Source of the DNA: Lucinisca nassula | Lineage: Eukaryota > Mollusca > Bivalvia > Lucinida > Lucinidae | Length of the DNA: 64,000 nucleotides | Direction of reading: 5' to 3' | NCBI GenBank assembly: GCA_963580285.1 | Contig: OY757017.1 | Span: forward strand, 110,083,245 to 110,147,244 | Shown here: one piece after another, positions 33,001-45,913 of the stretch | How positions within the stretch are numbered: the first letter of the stretch is position 1 | Layout of the letters: every line of letters begins with the position of its first letter | Translations under genes and position numbers: made by a program | The notes under the pieces: generated by a model | What the model was told of the DNA's origin: nothing | Databases searched by the model: none | What the model saw: the letters and a program-made list of their open reading frames with translations, nothing else

Positions 33001-34800
33001 AGTTAGTGTCACCACCTGTTTTGGGAAGAGCTGCTGATTCTTGCTTTCAATACTCGTTTTAGCCGATACATCCAGCAAGTCGCATCTCTCTGCGAGAGTC
33101 AGGAATGGCAATGATTATTTGGAGAATATTTCAAAACAAAGACTAAGTCCATTTGACGATGATTGTCAGGTGAAGTGATAAATATTTAATACTATAGGGA
33201 ACAAAGTGCTAGAACCCCCTTCTCAGAAGGATCCTATTTTGATCAAAGAATTCCATTTATTAGCCTCTTAACAGTGATAGAATATGTTAAATAAACACCA
33301 GGTGATGGCTGAAGCACATATCTCTAATATCACTTACTTGATTTTTATACATGCAAAAGAGGTGTTTTTTGAATGGAAAGGACAATTTATGAAGCGTTGT
33401 TATAGTGGTTTGTTCAACTGTTTGAATAAATGATATGGTATAACCTATAGGCAGATATAATACCCACAGACTGAGTTAAAACTGGAGCTTGTGTCTAGCA
33501 GTGAATCTCCCATCAGCGGTCATCAAAAATGACTTGTGTAAATGATCAGATTTCATGACAATGCTGCCTGAATTTTCATAACTTCTACCTTGTTCATATA
33601 AGCATTAAATCCATGTGACACAATATTTAAAGAGATGAGCAATTACGACACATCTTTCATTCACATAACTATATAGAGGCTCACCATAGACATCTTCCTT
33701 TCATATGTTTTCTTAGTCTTTTCGTACGCCCGTCAATAAATCAGCCATTTTTACCCTTTTTGTACCAAATGGAATCTTCCTCCTTATATAAAACAGGAGT
33801 CCATTACAAAATTTAGGGGTGTCAGGCTGTATTTTCATTAAAATGTATTTGGAAAATGACTGAACTTTTAGCAAACAGTGGAGGCCCTGATCAGACGCCG
33901 CGTTCTGCGGCGTCTGCTCTTGGCCTGCACAGTTTGACAGCTACCCGTTTTGGGTTTTTCCGGTACAAAATGGGTTAAATCATCACTGAAAGCATTGGAA
34001 GCCAATGTTCATTCGGAACCTCCAGAGACTGGGGAAACAAAAGTTTGTTCCGGTAGTTAAGGTCACATTACCAAGGTGGCAGCCACGCAATTATATGGTA
34101 AAAAACTCTGAAGTCATTTTCTCTTGAACATAGCTGCAAGCGACATAGGTAGTTGGTATGCAAATATTTACATTTCCAGTGTAAAGTCTAATGTAAACCT
34201 ATAGAAAACAATTGCGTTCATACTTCATGAACGCATCGAATTACATGATTTTCAATGACGTTAAGTGACGTCATTCTTAACCATTGTTCTCTACGGGCGT
34301 TGATGATGTCAACGCTGCTCCGCTCTTTGTAGAAATACAACGTGTAAATGTTTTTTTCAGCTTTAAGAGGTTGCCCTACAAGCATTTTTTTCGCCCAGTG
34401 CTGAGGGCAAATAATGTAAATATGAAAAATAAACTTGATTTTTCTGCTTTTCATGAAAGTATGAACGGCAGTTGGTCGTTAGCAAAGTTTACATGGGGTT
34501 CATTTACTTTGCACGCGACCCACTGCGTTCATACTGCCATGAACTGCAGAAAAATAAATGTCACTTTTAACTAAAGATTGTGTTCCTGCAAAGAATCGTC
34601 TTTAAATGAAGATCATAGACTGATCTTGACCTTGTTTTTACAGAGGTTCCTTGGAAGGTTAGGTCGGTGTGAAAGTGCTGTGTAGCTTTCAGTGTCAGTG
34701 CATTCTACTGCTTTGGTTTCAGCAGGGCAATGGATTATTGCGCTTACAGCAGCTGGGGATGTGGAGCTGTATTTCTTTGGGGTCGAGTGGGGGCGGGGTG
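33001..34800. other. Intron DNA with a GC-rich hairpin
   Basis: No exon found. A perfect 10-bp hairpin CAGACGCCGC/GCGGCGTCTG lies at 33892-33916. Repeats of GCGTTCATACT..ATGAAC at about 34213 and 34523 suggest a small transposon of unknown type. Confidence 0.45.
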
Positions 34801-35960
34801 ATCTCAGTCCGTACTGGTTAACCGCTTAGAGGTTCTTAGTCTAAAGTGAATGCAGATGGACGGCACGACATTAGCTGATGACTAGGCCGTAAAACCACAA
34901 CACGTGACATATGCAGGGCCTTAACCAATAAACTATTATCATAGCTTTCACTTATTTTCGCAGGTACATGTATAGTAATTTATAAATTAATAAATATTCT
35001 CTTTTGGTGAATAACTGTTGAACTGAACATCCTTTTCACGTTGACGTACAACGGGATGATGGCTCGTAAAATGAAACAAATAACGTGCAAAAATGTTGTT
35101 GACAGAATTAGAGAGAAGGAAAGAGAAAGACAGACACACAGAGAGAGTGAGATAGAGAGGGGGGACGTTGAACGACAGAGGTAGAGAGAGTAAGAGAAAA
35201 AAAGAGAAGAGACATTGAGAGGTACAGTAAACGGAGGTGGATATTATGTAGAGAGGGGGTCCTCACCGAGGCGGTTCCATCGAGTACACACAATCTCTTT
35301 TTTGAGCAGAAATAAGAAAACTATCCCATTTTTCTCATCTTAAAATTTTCATTTTTTCCGCGATAAAGATTACAATGTATTTGTATAGGTGTGTTTTCGT
35401 AATGGTTAGCTTAAACGAACTGCACACAACATATTATTCGTATGGAGATATATAAGAGATTGTTAACAATTTCAATTATACCGTCTGATATGGCACTATG
35501 TTAACCATCAAGGGCTCGAACTGCCCCTGTCTCGAGTACATTTCCATGATCACAAAGATGTTCGAGTCTTGATAGAGAGGGAGAGAGAGGGAGAGAGGGG
35601 GGGGTGAATGGGTGTAGTAGATAGGCAGGAACGGTTTGACAAACAAACAAAGGAATATAATATTTAGGGACGGCTTGTGGGCAATGAAAATAATCATTAC
35701 AGTTGAGTCAAAGCTTGGTTTGTTCCTGTCGATCAACCGATGAATTATTCATTTGCGTTCGTATACTTATTTTGTGCCGTGCCTATATGTCTATATATCA
35801 CTCATTTTTAACCTTAAACCTTTTACTTGATCACAACTGTGTAGGACGGAAGATGAACATGGCCAAGTCCAGTTCGTGCAATTTATCTAAAGGCTGGAAA
35901 GAAGGCACTGTTAATGTATACGCTTCTTTGAATACGAGAGAAAATCAGAGAAGTTGCGCT
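34801..35960. other. Intron DNA with GA-rich tracts
   Basis: GAGAGA-rich tracts at 35108-35210 and 35573-35607, and a MITE-like fragment at 35262-35330. No gene. Confidence 0.45.
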
Positions 35961-35964
35961 TGAG

Positions 35965-36250
35965 TGTTTTTTTAATGTTTAACGTCCCCGTCAACACTAT
36001 TTAGGTCATTTTGGAGACGTTGCTTCCAATTTTGTGGGACTTTTATCCGACATTGAGATGAAATGACATCTCAATCCCTGCCGCCCAATGAAACCAAAAG
36101 GGTTTATAAGCATGGACTCGCAGCAATATTCCTGGGCAGGCTAAGACGTTCTAAGCGGATTTCCAGTACTCATGTGCGGTCGGTATCAGGTCTGCGCGGA
36201 AGCATCGTGTAGCCCAATCTATTTTTCCAAGCCCCGATGGGCGGGGGCGG
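35965..36250 (-). mobile_element. SINE (GACGTTAAAC tail family)
   Basis: Minus copy, 3' end GTTTAACGTCCCCGTC at 35978, 5' end GCCCCGATGGGCGGGGGC at 36233. Confidence 0.8.
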
Positions 36251-36286
36251 ATGCGCTTGAGTGTATATAGTTCTGTTGATAGAACT

Positions 36287-36488
36287 CCGTGGGCTTATGG
36301 ATAAGAGCACTGACACTTAATCATTCGGTCTCTAACCGATGTGGGTTCGCGTCACATGTGAAACGATAAGTTTTGCAACGGAAGGTCAGGTGGTTTTACT
36401 CCGGGTACTCAGGTTTTCGCCTCTCTTTCTCTGTTTAATGATCGCCTCAAAATAAGTAAAAAGTCTTGAAAGGGTCGTAAAACCAACC
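36287..36488 (+). mobile_element. tRNA-derived SINE, full
   Basis: CCGTGGGCTTATGGATAAGAG head, GTGGGTTCGCGTCACATGTG, body to CTTGAAAGGGTCGTAAAACC. Same family as 8173-8358. Confidence 0.75.
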
Positions 36489-37840
36489 CCTCCCCCACAC
36501 ACAAAAAAGAAAGAAAACTGCTGCAGCTCATACGCCAGTGTAGTTCAAACTGAAAAAGGAGATATGCTATCAAAACAAATTATACCGATATCAGACGTGG
36601 TGTCGCAGTTAATTTATCGTGCGTTTTAAACATGGGCGCCCTAGTCTTTTACGCGAGCATTGACCGCTTCTATATATGGAATGAAAGCGTGTGCCTAACT
36701 TGTCAAAATGTCTTAGTCTGTAAAGGAAAATTTAGAATTTGCAATTTTTTTCCAAGTAATCACAGCCTTTTCCTGACCGTCGCAGAGGCATTGGACTTGC
36801 TGGAGAAGTTGGCGGAGGGTTGGTCCAAAACGTTCCCATTGTAATGTACGGGCTAAAATGAGTATTAAAAGCAAGAACCAAACAAATCCATGATTCAGAT
36901 TTTCTGACCGGGGTTTTGTTAGAACTGTTAATCTAAGTTTGGAGGGAAATGTATCTTTTAGATAATCAAAGCACTGACACACCACTCTGACACCATAATG
37001 ACAAGAATTGCGTGGCCGATTTCTATAAATAACCTTTACATGGATTTCCTACAAAAGCAGTGACAGTTACGTGGACATGAGCACTGAAGAGCAACTATGC
37101 TTAGTAAATTTTGGTCGAATACCAATCGATTAAAATTTCTGCAAAATCGCCATTAAAGACGCCTCTATAGCACATAGGTGACATCTTAAGGCTCTGGAAG
37201 GATAACGCGACCATCAAAGACAGACTCTGATAAGACCCTATTGCAGGATTTGTCGTACGTCAGCTCTAATCATCATGTCAACAAATCTGTGTAATGAACA
37301 ACATCGTAAATCCAATTGTTACAAGTAATAGCTTGAATCGCCCCTAATAAGGTGGTTCTAATAGCCACCCGCAATCTATGATTTGATTATAATTAAGGAA
37401 AATATCACAAATTTTCGTAAGACAATTTGTGATAATTTTCTTATTTCTACTCCAAGACATAGCTTGTTGGTGGCTATTTCAGGCGATTCTAACGAGTAAT
37501 CACAACCTATGTCTTGGAGTAGAAATAAGAAAACAATAATCAATACCCCCACCATACCCCGCGATTTCCAATTTTCTCTATATTACATGGATTGGTTAAC
37601 ATGATGACTTAACAGTAATGCAATTTCCCGGTATTTATGATTGAAAGTGTGGTAGTGCTAGCATAGTATGTCAAGCGTTGCGTTATTGTGTATTTTAAAA
37701 TGTTGTTCAATATTCTATAGTCCGACAAGGAATTCCTAGCAGTTACGTCATAATTAGTTTACTCGAATATTCATACGATATGGCATTTACTTGAAACCTA
37801 GGACTAAGATTATTTACATACCGCCAAAGTCTTGTAGAGT
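36489..37840. other. Intron DNA with a foldback repeat
   Basis: Perfect inverted arms CTTATTTCTACTCCAAGACA (about 37440) and its complement (about 37510), part of the GAGGCGGTTCT MITE-like family. Otherwise nothing seen. Confidence 0.5.
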
Positions 37841-37842
37841 TC

Positions 37843-37915
37843 GTGGCCGAGAGAGTAGAGGGGTTGTTCACCAGACCAAGAAGTGACTGGTTCGAAACCC
37901 ACGTATGGCGAATGA
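37843..37915 (+). repeat. tRNA-like sequence
   Basis: CGTGGCCGAGAGAGTAGAGG followed by GGTTCGAAACCCACG (B-box-like), next to a (CA)n tract at 37938-37962. A SINE head. Confidence 0.5.
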
Positions 37916-37935
37916 TTTTTTTTTGGCCTCGTATT

Positions 37936-37967
<32 letters not shown>

Positions 37968-38247
37968 GACAGGTGAAATCTGCTTTGCCCGTGTGGCATT
38001 GTTGATAAAAAGCATCAATTTAAAGCATACGACGTGTACAGAACATATTTCTTGTTCATTTTCAAGCACATAACACTTGACTGCATAAAACTTGTTTATG
38101 AGAAATAAAGATGTAAAAAGTGAAATAGAAAAAATATATATGCAAAACAATTTAATATAGATTTTAAACCAGTAAAATATAAAAAAGTGAAAAAATGAAC
38201 ATCTTATTTACTATAACAAAATAAAACAAATATATAATAAAACAAAT

Positions 38248-38330
38248 TCAGTGTGAGATTCGAACTCGGACCGTCAGCATGACAACCAGCGTTGACATCC
38301 CCTGGGCCGCTGTGCCTCCTGTATAATTAG
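38248..38330 (-). repeat. tRNA-like sequence
   Basis: Minus sense GGAGGCACAGCGGCCCAGG and GTCCGAGTTCGAATCTCAC. SINE head or decayed tRNA. Confidence 0.45.
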
Positions 38331-39802
38331 TGGGCGTGTTCTGTTTATACGATAAACCCAAGCGCAATTTTTTTACTGGAAAATCTTTTCTATTTATAGC
38401 TTTGCTATTGATTTGCCGTCACTGCCAGACCTAGTTTGTTTACCAGTATCAATGCTATTGTATATTTCACAAATAATAATAATAATAGTACAACTGTGTA
38501 TTGTAAACTGCAGTTAGTATATACGGCTCCACATCATGGCCTCATCACATATGTACAAAACAAGTTTCAGTTTGATCGGATTTAATTTATAGCCGTGAAG
38601 TTTACAGAAAAATATTCACAGAGGTATAGCTCTGAAAATATTTGGTAGACAGTAACCTCAAATGAATTTGTGCTGCTGCACATAATGGTGTAAGTATCAT
38701 CTAAGCTTCACTTGGATTAGACGGAAACTATGGGAGAAGGCAGCTGGATTTGAAAATTTACTGACATTTTCGAAGCGGCATAACTGTCCTGAAGCTTGAT
38801 GTGGAATGTCACATCGAGAACATATGCCTTTCTCCACATCATGGTGTGACGTTTTATTGAGTTTCAGCTTGAGTGAATGTAAACTATAACAGGTAGTTAG
38901 CCGGAAAAAAACCTTTACATAACTTTTTAAGGGGGATGTTAATATTTCATGGACTGTTAGCTCGGAATAATAGGCGCTGTTTTTATTTTCTAAAGTTCTG
39001 CTTGATTGTTTTTGTATGTTTGTTTGATTAAATTGAGGTCTAACGTCCCCGTCAGTACTATTTAGGTCATTTTGGAGACGTTGCTTCAAATTCTGATTTC
39101 TGTGGAAAAAGAAATTGTGAAGACATATTTTAAGGGATTAAATCCTGGTTATATTTCGTGGGTATTAGTCTTCAAATGTTATGCCCTGCTCATGGTTTAA
39201 ATGTCGTACATCAATTTAAAGCTTTGTCTCACGTAAACTGCAATAATAGTTAGCCGGAAACGAAACTATAGTTTATGTTTGTAAAACGCTATGCCCCCAA
39301 CTATATGCTTAATAGGCCATAACTGAAGAACAATTTCTTTCTTTGTTTTTCAAAGTTTATCAGTTTATGTACAAGTCATTTCCTGTCAGACTGTCAAGTT
39401 GCAAGGCGACACTTTAAACAGTTTTCGAAATACTTTGCTACAAGAAAGAAGCACAATTAAATGGCCAGAAATTGCAAAGTGGCATAACTTCAACACTAGG
39501 ATAAAACATACGGGTCAATTATTGTTTCATGATGAATTCCTTTGTGACATTTCAAAACACTAGCATACATACAGTAGATCGAGAACAAGAAGAAAGTGAC
39601 TTCAGCGAATGTTTTTGTTATTACGCATTGTCCACGGTTGTCAAAAAAGTAACGACGCTTCGGTAATAATACTTATAATGGCACAACCTGTCTTGCCCAC
39701 CTATGACCGTTATAAAAATAATAATAACGATATAACCCGTCTCACTTACTTATGTTTGAATACTCTTTGATGTCACTTTCTACTTATCCTCGGACAACAG
39801 TA
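38331..39802. other. Intron DNA, SINE scrap and an interrupted repeat
   Basis: A SINE 3' scrap at 39020-39088 (minus). Phrases like AATTAAATGRCCRGAA and GCATAACTTCAAC at 39290-39500 recur at 39920-39960, on the far side of a PLE microcopy. Confidence 0.45.
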
Positions 39803-39893
39803 GGTTTCCCTTTTGTGTTTCTTTCCCGTTGGTGTCTTTGATGGGTGGAGTAAGTTAATTGTATTGATTCCTGATCTTTGTTTTACTTCTACT
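39803..39893 (+). mobile_element. PLE 3'-end microcopy (91 bp)
   Basis: TAGGTTTCCCTTTTGTGTTTC to CTTCTACTTT; only the last ~90 bases of the type I tail. Confidence 0.8.
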
Positions 39894-40013
39894 TTGAAGT
39901 TATTCTATGCACATGAAAGCAACATAATTAAATGACCGGAATTTGAAAAGGGTCATAACGACAATAAACGTTTTATTTAACTTGTTGAAAATTTAATCAG
40001 GTGGTCACCTCCT

Positions 40014-41067
40014 CAGCCCCAATCCGTATACCAAACTTCATAAAAGACCTTACAAAGCACGGTTTATTGCAAATTCTAGCTCTTGCACTATCACTGAACT
40101 TTCTAAATTATTAACTTCCTGTCTTACTGCTATTAAAACGCGTGTGATTAAATATTGTGATAAAGTCTTTGAAAGATCAGGAAGAATTCTGTTTTGGTCT
40201 ATAAAAAATTCTATTGTGGTTTTAAATAAATTGAAATCCAGACATTTTCGTGCTTCAAGTCTGTCTACTTACGATTTTTCCACTCTTTACACTACACTTC
40301 CTCATAATCTTATAAAAGAAAAGCTTAATGATTTAATTGAATGGGCTTTTCCCAGAGAAGATTCTCTCTATCTTGCATGTAATGTCAGAAATGCATTTTT
40401 CACTTCTAAAGAGCATAAGAATTATACACTTTGGTCATGTCAGAAAGTGTGTGATGCCCTCACCTTTCTACTTGACAATATTTATATTAGATTCTGTACT
40501 AAGTTATTTAGACAAATTGTGGGTATCCCGATGGGTACGAATTGCGCACCTCTTGTGGCTGATCTGTTCTTGTATTGTTATGATAGAAACTTCATGTTGT
40601 CGCTTTCCATTGATAACCAATCTGAAATTATTGAAGCTTTTAGCTCTACTTCTAGATATTTAGATGATTAATTAAATATTGATAATACCTATTTCGATGG
40701 TTTGATCAGTCAGCTTTACCCCCCAGAGCTTCAGTTAAATAAAGCAAATTCTTCTGATACCGAGGCCCCGTTTTTGGATTTACATCCATCTATTGTATAT
40801 GGATTTGTTTCGTGCAAAATTTATGATAAACGCGATGACTTTGATTTTGAGATTGTAAATTTTCCTTTTTTGGATGGTGATGTTCCTCGTGCGCCATCCT
40901 ATGGCGTTTATATTTCGCAATTAATTCGATTTGCTAGAGTGTGTTGTCATGTAACTGACTTCAACACTCGTAATAAATTATTAACGGCTACACTCCTTAA
41001 TCAGGGTTATCGGTACCATAAACTACGCAAAGCCTTTTCAAAATTGTATAGAATGCATGCATGGTAG
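40014..41067 (+). pseudogene. Penelope-like reverse transcriptase, broken
   Basis: Reverse transcriptase of the PLE; would copy element RNA into DNA at a target. Open from about 40014 through LHKRPYKARFIANSSS (fingers), STYDFSTLYTTLPHNLIKEK (first catalytic Asp), VGIPMGTNCAPLVADLFLYC and SRYLDD (catalytic pair near 40660), where TAA at 40669 stops it one codon later. It then stays open through LNKANSSDTEAPFLDL, DGDVPRAPSYGVYISQLIRF and GYRYHKLRKAFSKLY. At 41050 a deletion joins directly to the ACMVVNPIT coding region out of frame, so the RHSDL...RQT segment is missing. The catalytic residues remain but the protein is split. No endonuclease domain is visible. Confidence 0.85.
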
Positions 41068-41736
41068 TTAACCCAATCACGGTTGGCAACTTTGCTTCCC
41101 TCTTTAATTGCACGCCGGTGGGTCAGGCCTCAGATTCTATGACGGGTCCAACGTAAAGGCTTATTGAGAATTAGAGAGATCTAATTCAAGGTAATGTTGG
41201 CTGGTGCCTGATACTCTGTCTCTGGTCGGGCCAATCGGAGTCTAACTGTTGGTTTTCTTTTGCTCCAGCATTTCAGTGGTTTCTTGCTGTCAAGTCCTCA
41301 CCGTTGTCTCACCTCTGTGGTTCTTTGATTTTTTGTGTTCACGGAGATGTTGCATTGATGAGTTAGGAGGCCTTCATGCGGACTGAACAAATTATTTGTC
41401 TAAATCGCGACGGAAGTAAGGGCGAGGATTGTGGCCACGTAAAATCGATTTAAGCCCCCCAGTGGAAATCATTCCACTGACCGTTCCAAGGCGGTTCTTC
41501 TGTGGCGATTTATTTATGGTGTTGTTTGTTACTGACTGTGTGTATCACTTGTGTCTTTTTATTTTGGATGGCCATATGGCCATTTTGTGGGAAAGCAACT
41601 GTCCTTATGGCCTTCCTTTGTTTGGGTTTCCATTATGGTCTGGTCGCTTAATGTTTGTGTTTCTTTCCCTTTGGTGTCTTTGATGTGTGGAATAAGTTAA
41701 TTGTATCGATTCCTGATCTTTGTTTTACTTCTACTT
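40014..41736 (+). mobile_element. PLE, best-preserved reverse transcriptase
   Basis: Starts within the RT fingers and ends with a complete type I tail at 41736. It includes the best open RT of the window (40014-41067, with one stop). Located in the host intron between exons 4 and 3, antisense to the host gene. Confidence 0.88.
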
Positions 41737-43273
41737 TTCAAGGCCCTAGATCAGATATTATTTCAGATAGCTTGCTAGCGAGTTTCAATGAAATATTTCA
41801 CATCGGATGAAACATTGCTTATTGTCCATTACTTAATACAAAAAAGGTGAAATACAAAATTAAAGTGGTGTAGGGATAGAAATATTATATAGACATGATC
41901 AAATATCGAAAGTAAATAAAAAAACACAAAAAAACAACAACACAAAACAAGAGGACCATGATGGTTCTATTTCGCTCACCTGCGCTTATAGATTCACCAG
42001 AGCTTGCAAATACTAAATGTCAAACAACTATGGTGGTACATACACTGACGGTCACCTATGATGAATGGTCACCTCCAATTAATGGCCATTTTGTATCTCC
42101 CCGCCTCTTAGCTATGTTCCTATATATTTTACCTCTGATGTCTGGCCATCTCCCTTCTTGGGTCAGAAGCCATAATTATTTATGATTTTATGGCCAAATT
42201 CCATCTGCTAAACAGTCACAATGACAGAGAATTGGGAAGAATCAAAAGTAGAAAAGCAAAAGTTCATGGAAATAGCAACTAACATAAAAACAACGAACTG
42301 ATAAAATACAAACTGCCCCTAACAGAATATAAGTCATCATCAATGAGTTTTTTACAAAGTTTTAGGCTCCTAGCTTTTTCAGTTCGTGGGACAAGTTTCA
42401 CTAATAATTTGACATTGGTGCTGCCAATATGGAGAACAAAGCATGACATAATAAACGGACAAATCAACCAACAAATATTTAAAGCCTAGGTCGTCTGGTT
42501 TCAGACAAGAAGGTTTTTTAATTTTTTTCCCAAATACTCTCAAGGGCCGGGCAATTTTTAGCCCCGATGTTATAATTTGAATAATCTTTGTAGCATCTAC
42601 TAGATGACGCTACATACCAAACAATAAAGGCCCGGGCATTCTGGTGTCAACCAAGAAGAGTTTTAAAGGTATTCCCTATCAGAGTCTATGTAAAATATGC
42701 GACCCATAGGACGATGCCAAGTTTAACCCCAGGGCTACATTTTGATTAACGTTGGTAGAGGTCCATTAGATAAAGCTACTTACCAACTATCAAAGACCTG
42801 GGCTTTCTGGTTTCAGTCAAGTAATTTTAAAACGTTTTCTCTACATTAGACTACGTAAAAAATGTGAGTCCCTTGGCGGGATCATTTTTGGCCCCATCGA
42901 TGTTATTTGAACTATCTTGGCAGACGTCCACCAGACTAAGCTGCGTTCCGAATATCAAAGGCTTGGGCCTTCTGTTTTTAAAGGTTTTCCCCATATACGT
43001 CCATTTAAAACAAGTGCGCCATGTGTGGGCCCATTGTTTGGCTCCTGGGCTATAATTTGAACAATCTTTATCGAGGTCCCCTAGACGAAGCCACATACCA
43101 CATATCAAAGACCTAGACTTCTGGTTTCAGACATGGCGGGGCCATTTTGATCCCAGGACTAAAATTTGAATACCTTTGTTAGAGGTCCCTTAGGTGAAGC
43201 TACACACCAAATATCAAAGACCCGGGCCTTCTGGTCTCAGTCAAGGAGATTTGAAAGGTTTTTCCTATATAAA

Positions 43274-43660
43274 AATAGAAGTGGAGGCAATGAGCAGGAA
43301 TCGATACAATAAACCCACAGCTCCAATCAGACACCAAAGGGAAAGAAACACAAACATGAAACAACAGACCTAATGGAAACATCAATAGCGGAAAGCCAAA
43401 AGGACAGTTACTTTCCCACAAAATGACCAATAGGCTATCCAAAATAAAATAATATAAGCGACACAAACACCCAAAACAAACAATAACAAAAATAAACCGC
43501 GACAGAAGAACCGCCTTGGAACGGTCAGTGGAAACAAATTCAACTGGGGGACTTTACGGTTTTACGTGGCCACAATCCTCGCCCTTACTTCCGTCGCGAT
43601 TTAGACAAATAATTTGTTCAGTCCGCATGAAAGCCTCCTAACTCATCAGTGCAACATCTC
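43274..43660 (-). mobile_element. PLE 3' tail (type II) in satellite element
   Basis: From ATAGAAGTGGAGGCAATGAGC to CTCATCAGTGCAACATCT; 5' truncation falls in the hammerhead-like motif. Confidence 0.85.
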
Positions 43661-43993
43661 CTATATATATAAGTCTATGGATAAAATGGGTCCCAGGAAG
43701 GGACCTTCTTTGGCCCCAATGCTACAATGCGAACAATCTTGACAGAGGTCCACTAGACGAAGCTGCGAACCAAATATCAAATACCTAGGCCTTCTGATTT
43801 AAGACAAGAAGATTTTAATGTTTTTTTCGTTACTAGTCTATGTAAAACAAGTGGACCCGGGGCTGTGCCAGTTTTGGTACCAGAGATATGATTTGAACAA
43901 TAATGGTAGATGCATACTAGATGAAGCTACATATGAAATATCAAAGACCTGGGCCTTCTGGTTTTGGACAAGAAGATTTATTTAAAAAGACTT

Positions 43994-44060
43994 TTCCCTT
44001 TGGTGTCTCTGATGGTTGGTGTGGGTTAATATTATCGATTCCTGGTCATTGCCTTCGAAT
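43994..44060 (+). mobile_element. PLE 3'-end microcopy
   Basis: TTTCCCTTTGGTGTCTCTGATG to GGTCATTGCCTTC. Confidence 0.7.
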
Positions 44061-44590
44061 CTTTTTCCCCTTATAAGTCTATGTGAAACAAGTTTGATCT
44101 CGGGGCCATCTTAGTAGAGGTCCACTAGATGAAGCTACATATGTCAAATGTCAATGACCTGAGTTTCGGTTTCAGACAAGAAGATTCCTAAAGGGTTTTC
44201 TCTTAAAAGTCTATGTTAAAAGTGGGCCCAGGGCGGGGTCATTTTGGCCCCAGGGCTATAATTTGAACATTCTTGGAGAATGTTCACATACCAAATGTCA
44301 AAGACCTGGGCCATGCAGTTTCAAAGAAGAAGATTTCGAAGTTTTCAGTTGAACATGTATGTATAGCTCCTGTGGTCTAACTGCGCAACAGACCGGGCAC
44401 TTTTGAACAATTTTGAAAGAAGACCGCCTAAGGATCATTCCTGTGAAGTTTGGTCAAAAACCAATCAGTGGTTTAGGAGATGTCGTTTAAAGAAATTGTT
44501 TACGGGCGCTCCCACGGCGCTCGCACGGACGACGGACGCAGAATAAAATGTGACTACAAAGGCCAACCTTACGTGACCGATGAGCTAAAA

Positions 44591-45315
44591 CACAAATTTG
44601 GATTTACAAGTAGGAAACCACTATAATATATAACAAATAAAATGAGTTACTGTATGAGAATATAAATGAAATGTTACAAAATGTAAAACTAAATAATGGA
44701 TTATAGCAAGAATCATCACTCTTCAAAATTATATTACACGTCATCACAACTGGTATTCAGTGTCTTGAGTGGCCGACAGAGAGTATTTCTCCACTTCATT
44801 ATGGTGTCGTTTATTTTCTATAATCAATTAGGCTATTTCAATATATTCGAAAAGAGACATCTCAGTAGAATTGTTACCCCCATTTTTTCTGCATTAAGTA
44901 TCTGTACCCACATTTGTTGAATACCTATTAAAAATCAATAAACTGAAATAACTGAGAATTCAGTAGGTGCATACTGAACCTTCGTTTGACCTTTATACAT
45001 GAAATTCTAAAGCATGACAGAGGCTATCAAATGTTTTAAAATGTTTAAATGTAATGTAATTGCTGAAACAGACGCCCTGTATATATCGCATACTGCTTTT
45101 GAACAGACGGAACATTAATATAAATGCATGTATCTGCTTGTCACGGGGACTGTTTGCTAGTCTGGAGTTAATAGAAACAACTAGTAGTTTGTCATGGACA
45201 TGAGCCCGTATAAAACATTTATCAACCGTAAATGCTGGAGTAACGTTGGTCCGCAACAAGCCAAACTAATGACGCATAGTAGTGGTTCATAAATATATTT
45301 TTGGAATACTACTCA
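44591..45315. other. Intron DNA, nothing recognised
   Basis: AT-rich; no shared repeat or splice-bounded open stretch seen. Confidence 0.4.
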
Positions 45316-45317
45316 TT

Positions 45318-45530
45318 ACGAGGGTTGTTAAAAAATTCGTAGATTGTCTCTTGTATTCCCATATAATAAACGTCACGTAAATTGAAGTTATATGGTTCGA
45401 TTGCATGGACATTCCGCAAAAAATGATAAAATTCGAAGCAAATAATTTAACAGTTGTAAGTTACACAGACATTCTTGTAACCTTAGTAACACTCTGTCGG
45501 TGCAGTCGACGTTTTCACAAGCAAACTTCA
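45318..45530 (+). mobile_element. Possible mariner left end
   Basis: ACGAGGGTTGTTAAAAAATTC resembles mariner-type terminal repeats. The coding remnant of a mariner lies at 48890-49680, on the far side of the satellite element that seems to have split it. No matching right end found. Confidence 0.4.
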
Positions 45531-45845
45531 TACAAGAGGGCCCAGACGGCCCTGATTCGCTCACCTTAGTGTCCTTGTATCTAGTACATTCTATTTTTAG
45601 CTCTGATGGTCATCTTAATCATCAGAGCGGGAAGATTATACTATTTTGCTTTGGTAAATCTACATTCCTGTGAAGTTTGAATCAAATTGGCCCAATAGTT
45701 TAGGAGGAGTTTGTGTTAAATTTACAATGAATCAAATTTACAATGGTTTTTTTTTTCTATTTTTAGCTCTGGTGGCCATTTTGTTCATCTGAGCGGGATC
45801 TTTTTAACTTTTTGGTAGATACTCATCTAAGCAAAATTCCTCCAA

Positions 45846-45913
45846 AGTAGAAGTAAAACAAAGATCAAGAATTGATACAATTAACTTACTCCATCCATAA
45901 AAGACACCAAAGG
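45846..45913 (-). mobile_element. PLE 3'-end microcopy (68 bp)
   Basis: AAGTAGAAGTAAAACAAAGATC to AAGACACCAAAGG, type I terminus. Confidence 0.8.

Larger units (their letters stand above)
41944..44590 (+). mobile_element. Satellite-cored element, family 2
   Basis: Head ACAAGAGGACCATGATGGTTC...CGCTCACC, body of ~170-bp units as at 20232 from about 42480 on, tail with CACGGACGACGGACGCAG and GATGAGCTAAAA. Carries PLE insertions at 43274 and 43994. Both ends resemble those of 45531-48660, whose satellite is different. Confidence 0.7.

Noticed and set aside
34284..34574. 96-codon open stretch
   Set aside because: No recognisable domain; overlaps repeated GCGTTCATACT motifs, probably repeat DNA.
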